NCBI RefSeq assembly: GCF_023343835.1
Contig: NC_064438.1
Location: 58,862,578 to 58,926,577 of the forward strand
Length of the DNA stretch: 64,000 nucleotides
Direction of reading: 5' to 3'
Source: Lagopus muta
Lineage: Eukaryota; Chordata; Aves; Galliformes; Phasianidae
Shown in pieces: positions 57,151 through 64,000 of the stretch; position 1 is the stretch's first letter; every line of letters begins with the position of its first letter. The position numbers were made by a program, and so were the translations under genes. The notes below the pieces were generated by a model. It was not told where the DNA came from. It saw only the letters and a program-made list of their open reading frames with translations, and ran no database searches.

Positions 57151-57946
57151 TAACATCACATTTATAAATGGAGTGGTAAATATAAATAAGACCCACGATA
57201 ATCAGTTAAAAAAACAAACAAACAAACACACAAGCAATAACAAATGACCGTGTAAAGAGCACAGGAGGGTGCAGTGCTAAGACTTTAAGCCAGTGCTGCA
57301 GATTTTGTCCCAGATTTTGCAGCTGTCTGACAAGAGGTGGGACCCAGCAGGCCTGGTCCATCACCCATGCCTGTCCCTTTCCTGCAGAATCCTCCAGGTG
57401 CATCCAGGTGCTCTGGTGAAGGGCACAACACAGAGCTGCCACAGCCTCCTGCCTGGAGAATCATTGCTGCAGACACAGGACTGAATGAGTTGACTACGAT
57501 CCTAATGGAGCAGCATGATAGAAGAAGGGCCCAGGCTGGGACAGGATTACAAGTGGGCTTTGGCTGAGTCGAGCAGAGCAGGGCACAGGCTGGGCACAAA
57601 CAGGTCCTGCCAGCTGCAGGGCATGGGACAGCACTCAGCCCTGCTCCCTGTGGGGCAGCCCAAGTGGAGGGAGTGCTTGGTCACGAGTCCTGCCTCCAGC
57701 AGCTCTAGGAGAGGAGCCCATGTAGCTACCAGGACACTGGGCACTGACCTTCCAGGAGATCTTACTTTTCACAGGAAGTTTTCCAATTGGAAGAAAAAAA
57801 AAAACAAACAGATGCAACTGCTGAATAGTTCCTTCTTAGATCCAGATGCTGTCCTCAGAGAAGCTCTTAGCTCAAGCTATCGCATGCTGCAGTGTCTCAG
57901 CACCAGGCACTATGCTGGTTTGGGTGAATTCCACCCTCCGGCACAG
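57151..57946. other. Unique stretch with an AAAC microsatellite
   Basis: Contains (AAAC)n at 57207-57232. The plus-strand frame 57515-57961 (148 codons) overlaps frames on the other strand and runs into the next CR1; it has no domain. Confidence 0.5.
57207..57232 (+). repeat. (AAAC)n microsatellite
   Basis: About five AAAC units after a short A run. Confidence 0.92.
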
Positions 57947-58207
57947 GAGGACAAGAAGTGATGGCCTCAAATTGCACCAGTGGAGTCTCAGGTTGGATAT
58001 TAGGAAAGATTTTTCTCTCAGAGAGGGTGGTGCTGCAGTGGCACAGCTGCCCAGCACTGGTGGGGTCACCGTCCCTGGAGGTGTCTCAGAGCCATGGGGA
58101 TGTGGCACTGAGGGACGTGGGCAGTGGGATGGTGGGGTGGGCTGGGGTTGGGCTTGGTTATTGTAGAAGACTTTTCCAACATCAGTGGTTTCACAATTCC
58201 ATGACTC
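57947..58207 (+). repeat. CR1 LINE 3' fragment
   Basis: A sense CR1: 'gacaagaagtgatggcctc', 'caggttggatattaggaaag', 'tcaccgtccctggaggtgtc', 'gggacgtgggcagtgggatgg', 'agaagacttttccaacatc', ending in three decayed octamers (ttcacaattccatgactcc). Same type as 440 and 3664. Confidence 0.95.
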
Positions 58208-58689
58208 CAAAGGCTTCAGGTGTCCGAAGATCCAGAAGGAGGCACACAGCATAGGAGATAGGAAGGTTGCTGTCTGTGAGTAGCAAGCCTGGTGTTTGTA
58301 GCACGTGCTATCAGAGGCTGAAAAGAGCAAACTGTAACCACCTCTGTGATGGCTTCAGGCTCTGGTGTGGGCTGTGGAGGTGCCCCAGTCCTGGAGATGG
58401 GCACAGACACCAGCAGGCAGTGGAACCACGTGTCCTGTTGGCAGGGTCAGAAGGTGCACATTCCATATATTACACAGAGCTGTGGGTTTTTTTGTTACCC
58501 TTCCCCTCCCGCCCCCCCAAATAAAAAGAAGAGGAAATGGCAAATTTGCCCATTTTCTTTTTATTTGTTTCCTTGCAGTTCATCACAGCATCTCCCCAAA
58601 CTTCTTTCCCACTGGAATCTGCCCAGCTGCACCTCCTGCCCATAGCTCCTTGTTATGCCTGCCTCAGTTAGATTAGAAAGACCTTTAAT
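58208..58689. other. Unique non-coding stretch
   Basis: No repeat or gene recognised. A C-rich run followed by AATAAA occurs at 58505-58525, with no associated open frame of note. Confidence 0.5.
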
Positions 58690-58885
58690 ACCTGTTGTTT
58701 TCTCCCTGTGAAAGCACTTAGATACTGTAATCAAGGCTTCTCCTAATTGTCTTTCTGATGAACTAAACAGATTAAACTCTTTAAATCTCTCCGGGTAAAG
58801 AACTTCCTCTAATAGCCAAATTATTTTTGCAGCTGTTTTCTGCCCTCTCTCTAATTTGTTGAAGGCTTTTTAGCACTGGGGAAGT
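58690..58885 (-). repeat. Ancient CR1/L3-like LINE relic
   Basis: On the plus strand this reads 'gatgaactaaacagattaaac', 'tctttaaatctctccgggtaaag', 'ttttgcagctgttttctgcc', 'ctctctctaatttgttgaagg'. That is the antisense wording of old CR1/L3 ORF2 (the region that in younger copies reads 'gaacaaccccaactctctcag...cctcctctggacccgctcc'). Divergence is high and indels many, so it long predates the other copies. It may extend right to about 59500 in unrecognisable form. Confidence 0.55.
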
Positions 58886-60292
58886 TGGACTGTGCCGTTT
58901 TGCAGTGAGCCCTTGTTGCACAGCGTGCAGCACGAGGTGTCCTTGAGCCAGGCAGGGTCAGAGCCTCTCAAAGCCCAGTGGAGAACTGCCCTCAGCTTGC
59001 TGTTAAATGCCAGTGCTGGAGAGATATTCGTGCTGTTGTTGTTATTGTCCAGACCTCCTCGGTATCTTTCAAATCGCTGCATTCCAGGTCTACAATGCTG
59101 GCTGTCTCCACCTCTCGTGGCACTGCTGCTGACATCCTCCCCACTGTCACCACGCCACCAGCTCTGAGTCCATGTCTCACTCTCTGGCAGGCAATGGTTG
59201 GGCCACAGCTGGCATTGCTCCTTGCGGGTCCCTCCTGAATGCATCCCCCTCATCTCCTTTAGTCCCATTCCTTCTCAGAGTGGAGTTTGTCTTTAGTCAG
59301 TTGTTATTTCAGGGCTCCCATTTGCACAGAGCCGAAAGCCCTGAGGAATTCTGCATCCTTCTGATTCACCAGCCATCCTTCATCATTCTTAGTGTCATGA
59401 AATAATAAAATCCTCCCCTTTTTACTGTTTTTCCATAATAAAACCATGTTGGTAGTCTCACTTGTAACCATGCCTTCAGTTCACTGACCTGAATCTTACT
59501 GCTGCATTTCAGTTTTTCATCTGGGATTTATTTCTGGCTAAAATATCTATTTCCACTCAAATCTGCCTCTTTGAACACGGACGTATATTTTGGCCTCTTG
59601 CACTTTTCCCGATATTTGAATGTATATCTAAGTGTATACATGTGCATGTGCATTATCCCACTGACTTCTTTACTCACCCTCTTTTTGCAGCGAACTCATA
59701 AAAAAAAATAAAATAAAATCAATATTACTAAATCTTGCCTGTGAAGGCATGTGGAAAACAGTTGACCATCATGAGATGGTCACACAATGGCTCCTGTGCC
59801 CAAGGGGAAGCGACCTGACTCAGTTACACCACCTCCATCCCATGATGTGGCACAAACCTCACCACTTTCCCCCTATTCTTATGCCATTTATACATCAGAT
59901 GTTTGAGCCTCAGTGTCCTCAGTCTCCCTGTGGGAGGAGAAGGGCTCTGAGGAGATGCTTGGAACTGACTTTTCTGCATCTCTTCATGAGAAATTGAGAT
60001 ATGCACTAATTTGCTGATCTTCATTCTTCTCCAGGCAGTATTTTAGTTGTTTCTTGCAGCACAGGATGAAAATCAGATGAGCCAAGTACTGAGAGAGTGT
60101 TTTGAAGTGTTTTACTTCACAGAAGCCATTTGAAGGTACTGGCAATAATGAGAAGTGGTCCAAGCACCCCGCACAGCACCCATTCCTGCTGGTCGGATGG
60201 CAGCACAGCCACTGTGCAGTGTTTGCTGCGCACTGATGGCAGCCAACATTCCTGGATGGCACCTGCAGCTCCTGGGTAGGGGATAGAATTAT
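58886..60292. other. Unique or heavily decayed stretch
   Basis: It may hold further remnants of the ancient LINE at 58690, but I cannot confirm them. AT-rich from 59390 to 59720, with an A-rich run at 59698-59718. No gene recognised. Confidence 0.45.
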
Positions 60293-60893
60293 ATCACAGC
60301 ATGGCCTGGGTTGCAAAGGAGCACAGTGCTCATCCAGCTCCAACCCCCTGCTGTGTGCAGGTCGCCAACCAGCAGCCCAGGCTGCCCAGAGCCACATCCA
60401 GCCTGGCCTTGAATGCCTGCAGGGATGGGGCATCCACAGCCTCCTTGGGCAACCTGTACCAGTGCCTCACCACCCTCTGGCTCCAAGACTTCCTCCTCAA
60501 ATCCAACCCAAACCTCCCCTGTCTCACTTTAAAACCATTCCCCTTGTCCCATCACCACCCACCCTCACACACAGCCGTTCCCTTCCTGTTTATCCACTCC
60601 CTTCAAGCACTGGAAGGTCACCATGAGGTCTCCCCGCAGCCTTCTCTTCTCCAAGCTCAATAAGCCCAGTTCCCTCAACCTTTCCTCATAGGAGAGCTGC
60701 TCCAGCCCTCTGCTCATCTCAGTGCCCTCCTCTGCACCCGCTGCAAGAGCTCCACATCCTTCCTGTACTGGTGGCCCCAGGCCTGGATGCTGTACTGCAG
60801 ATGGGGCCTCACAAGAGCCGAGTAGAAAGGGAAAATCACCTCTCTGTCCCTGCTGGCCACCCCTCTTTTATTGCAGCCCAGGATACAGTTGGC
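60293..60893 (-). repeat. CR1 LINE, young subfamily, longest copy in the window
   Basis: About 600 bases on the minus strand. The order is 3' UTR end ('atcacagcatggcctgggttg'), ORF2 C-terminal block (frame 60330-60527 on the minus strand reads [20 protein letters not shown]), 'cattccccttgtcccatcacc', 'tgaggtctccccgcagcc', 'ctcatctcagtgccctcctc', 'ctgtactgcagatggggcc', and finally 'gcagcccaggatacagttggc'. The octamer tail is reduced to one unit. It covers roughly the last 180 codons of ORF2, with few lesions. Confidence 0.97.
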
Positions 60894-63800
60894 AGAGAGG
60901 GGGCATGTTCGGAAGGAAGTTAAAAGGAAAAAGCTTTTCTCTCAATCAGATTTCAGACATTTTTTAACTTTTTTTTCAAGAGAAAAAGGACGAAGGCAGG
61001 ATTTGGTCACTTCCAGGCAGGTGTGATGTCCATCGCACACGGACTGCAGCGGTGTGACAGTGGGTTGCTGGGGCAGAACTGGGCTCTTCCTCACCCCTCA
61101 TCATCACCCGCCTGTGTTTCCCCATTGCTTCAACACCACTGCCACGCAGCACAGCTGCCAGTTGTGTTAATAGGGTATTAATGAGAGCAGCCACAGCACT
61201 CTCTGCTTACTTGCAGCTAAGCAAACAGCGATTATTTTGCTGTTAACAATTTTGTTCTACTAAGATAGCTCTACACCATTGTCTTTTCTCCACTGGGTAC
61301 CACTTTCCAGCCAGAGTTGACTCACATGAGTACACTTCAGTTAATTCCTTTTCCATCTTGACATTGAAATGCTGAATAGAAAATGCTGGATGGGGAGTAG
61401 GGCAGAAGAGGAAGGCTTAGCCAATAGGGTGCCAATATCCATAACGTGGGCACCTCGGCTCACAAGGCTGCCTGCATTTTCATCTTTCTGCCTCTCTCAT
61501 TTAAGATAATCACATGGAATTCACATTAACAAAAGCCAAAATTAGCAAAGAAAAAAGCTTTATTTTCAGATTATGAGAAACCATCTGATACCAATTTTTG
61601 GGAAGTACCAAAATGTGTGTTTTCTTTAGTAGCAAAACTGCAGACAGTGGCAGCTTTTATTTTATTTATTTACTTTGTTAAGGCAAAAGAAATTAGGAAG
61701 AAACTGAACAGGAGGAACAAGCACATTTTTCATGATAAAGAGGGAGGTTTTTGGAAATTAAGGACTTGAACCGTGACTGATGAGTTTGGGTTAAGTTCTC
61801 GCCTCACCCAAGACTTCTTGTGCAGCTCAGATAATTAAATTTCTTTGTTCCATTTTGTCCCTCTACAGCTTTTCCTTCTGAGCGTGCACTACCTGCACCA
61901 GCCTGATGCTGACGCCGGGGTCACCTTCCTTGGCACCACTGCCTGTTGCTGTAGGCAGCAAAGCGTGTCTGAAATAGGATGGGAAAAGCTGCGTGGAATT
62001 GATCCAGCCCCAGGCACAGGCTGGGTGAGTGGCAGAAGGCTCAGGGCTCCTCCTGCACAAGTCAGCATTTATTGAAGTGCCTCCTGGTCAACACGCAGCA
62101 GTGCGAGCCCCAGGAGTCTGCCTCACATCTCATTTGCCTTTCCCGAATCAAAAAATGAACCACCATCCAAATAACACTGCTTTCCAACTGTGGTGCATGC
62201 TTTACTTCTAGGACTTGATTCTCCTGTGTTCTGTGTTTTGTTCTTTGTGACTGCAGAGAGAGCCTGCTTTACTGATGGGCAAAGCAGGGGGATCTCCTGT
62301 TTCAGTGGGGTTACACTGGCTTGAATTAACAGGTGGTATTTGCACTGAGCCATATCTTACAGGACTCAAGAGTATGAAACAAATTAAGCATTTGGGGCAG
62401 AAGAAATACAGCATAATATTCTTGTTTTATTCCCATTAGTTCTTTTCTCTATAAATAGTAATTGTGCAGTGTGTAATGCATTCCCTCACATCAGAGTTTA
62501 TTGGGGAAGTGCTTTGGCTGGGGGATTGCTGTGGGAGGTATTAAGGGCTGCGCCTGGTTCCAACAACACCTTTTGCTTTCGCTGCTACATGTTACTGTTA
62601 ATAAAAACAGATTTTTATGTAGTAGTCAAACTGCAAAAATCCAGAACAGAGCCTATCTATTGCATAGGCGGGTTCAGCATTACTTGATGAAACTGGAATA
62701 GATCACATGGTAACTCTAATTACTAAGCACTGTTATTAGAAATGCAACCAAAAATTAGTATGCGCTGTGGAACTGCAAGTTGTATCAGCCAGCTCTGAGA
62801 TAACATGCAGCTTTCCTGTGCAAACATACCTGGGGTAGAAGAGAGCTGCAAAAGGCATCGGGTGCTTCATGGTCACTCTGAGTCCAAATGATGGAGACCA
62901 CGAGATTGAATTGGTCTGAGAAGGTCTGCAGTTCAGGCACTGCTTTTACAGACTGGCTAAATATTTCTGTTTAATACCGAGGTTGAAGTTAGGTTCAGTG
63001 CAGTGTTTGCTGATTAAAGTCAGACCTTCTGGGGGCTGTTTCTCCCAGCAAAGGGACCATCCCCCTGCCAAGATGCTGCGGTGCAAACCAGCTCTGTGAA
63101 CTGCTCCCCTGTGGGTGAGCGCCCCGCAGCCACCCCTGTGGCCTTGTAGCACATCGTGCAGTAGGACAGCAGCCTCCTGAACGCCAGGCTGCAGTTCTGG
63201 GCACTGAAACAATGATTCCTATTTCCCCCTTAGTGATTCCTCAAGGCACAAGAGCTCTCCGTCACTTGTTAAGGAAAGGAAGAACTGACCCTGCAGGAGA
63301 GGCAGTCGGTGCCATCCATGGCACTGATGGGATCTGTGCTGCAGGCACGTGGCTGATTGCTAGCTGCGGGCTGGGAGCTCTGCAGGGCACTGATGGAGCT
63401 GGTGCTGGAGAGGAGCAATCACAGCTGCAGCATCGAGGCAATGCCATTAGCATCACCTGGCAGAACCCTGCAGGAGTGCTATTTCTGGCAGGCACTTCCA
63501 TTTCCAAAGAAAGGAGCTGATTTATGATGAGGAGAGGCTGCTAGTGGACTGGCTCGGTGCTGGACAAGCTAATCGCTCGGTGTGAGGATCCTGTATTTTG
63601 TTTGATGCTCCCAACTTGGGTTGTAAAGATTTTGTGTCAGGCAGCAGTTAAGCAGGAGCAAAATGAGCCTTAATCTCGTTTCACTTTATTTGAAGCCCAT
63701 GGGGATAATCTGAAGCTCCTTGGTGGTAGGAAGCCGCTGGGATCAGCAGCAGATGGTAGGGGCTGCAGGAAGCCCTCATCAAACCCCACAGGAGGAAACA

Positions 63801-64000
63801 AAGCCCACAGCTGTGCTGGAGTGGGAGCCCTCCCTGGGCACTGGGTGGAGCTCTGGGTTTTCTAAGGGTCTCAGACTGATGTGGCTGTGAGGGGAGGTGG
63901 GTATGCAGCTTGTCTTTTTAGGTTTCTGAAGCCAGCCAAGTGATGGCTTGCTGGCAGAGAAGGTGCTTTGGCTTCACTGGACCATGTGGACTGAAGGCTT
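60894..64000. other. Unique stretch to window end
   Basis: Three kilobases without a recognised transposon. The part 61490-61830 is AT-rich ('aagataatcacatggaattc', 'cattaacaaaagccaaaattagc') and could be another non-coding element. On the minus strand, 63203-63026 is a splice-bordered open segment in a CpG-bearing patch. The region 63320-63420 repeats 'gcactgatggrrtct/gct' about 65 bases apart. Confidence 0.4.

Noticed and set aside
1..64000. CRISPR arrays, operons, prophage or insertion sequences, tRNA and rRNA genes, endogenous retrovirus LTR pairs
   Set aside because: I looked for direct-repeat/spacer patterns, TG...CA long terminal repeats, tRNA-like cloverleaves and bacterial-type gene packing and saw none. 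The CR1 content and absence of compact genes fit vertebrate nuclear DNA.

Overview
The window looks like a piece of a bird nuclear genome, most likely a galliform (chicken, turkey, quail or a relative). The evidence is about thirty CR1 LINE fragments that end in repeats of the octamer ATTCTATG with no poly(A) tail. At least six of them belong to one nearly identical, and therefore young, subfamily. Base composition is mixed and CpG-poor outside a few small patches. There are no operons, ribosome-binding sites or long open frames. I cannot name the species or the locus.

I recognise no protein-coding gene, tRNA, rRNA or known small RNA. The longest open frame (228 codons, minus strand, 34980-35666) is partly made of CR1 sequence. 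The other frames above 150 codons cross CR1 copies or simple repeats, or have no recognisable protein character. The window is best read as intergenic or deep intronic DNA. A few short open segments with splice-like borders (284-328, 28268-28333, 39612-39734 and 51500-51599 on +, 63026-63203 on -) are candidate exons that need transcript data; none is secure.

Layout. CR1 fragments on both strands make up roughly a tenth of the window. They include two ORF2 reverse-transcriptase pieces of ordinary age (8968-9185 on -, 43665-44181 on +) and two much older CR1/L3-like relics (about 2895-3330 on +, 58690-58885 on -). The longest copy is 60293-60893. The 6.1 kb at 25263-31370 has no CR1 that I can see. 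Simple and tandem repeats include a 165-base uninterrupted purine tract (50259-50423), a GATA/GACA array (56138-56189), a degenerate minisatellite of about 15 bp (52488-52640), a 40-bp tandem duplication (22111-22190), and A23 and A25 runs.

Between the repeats lie AT-rich, repeat-free blocks dense in homeodomain-type TAATTA/ATTA words and short perfect palindromes: about 4180-4780, 7540-8250, 14440-14810, 22610-23130, 34020-34190, 36100-36300, 41650-41870, 44850-45010, 53250-54200 and 55280-55590. They look like conserved non-coding (enhancer-type) elements, which would fit a regulatory domain around a developmental gene. That is inference from texture, because I cannot align them to other genomes. 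A small CpG-rich patch at 39585-39930 is the best candidate for a promoter or other active element.
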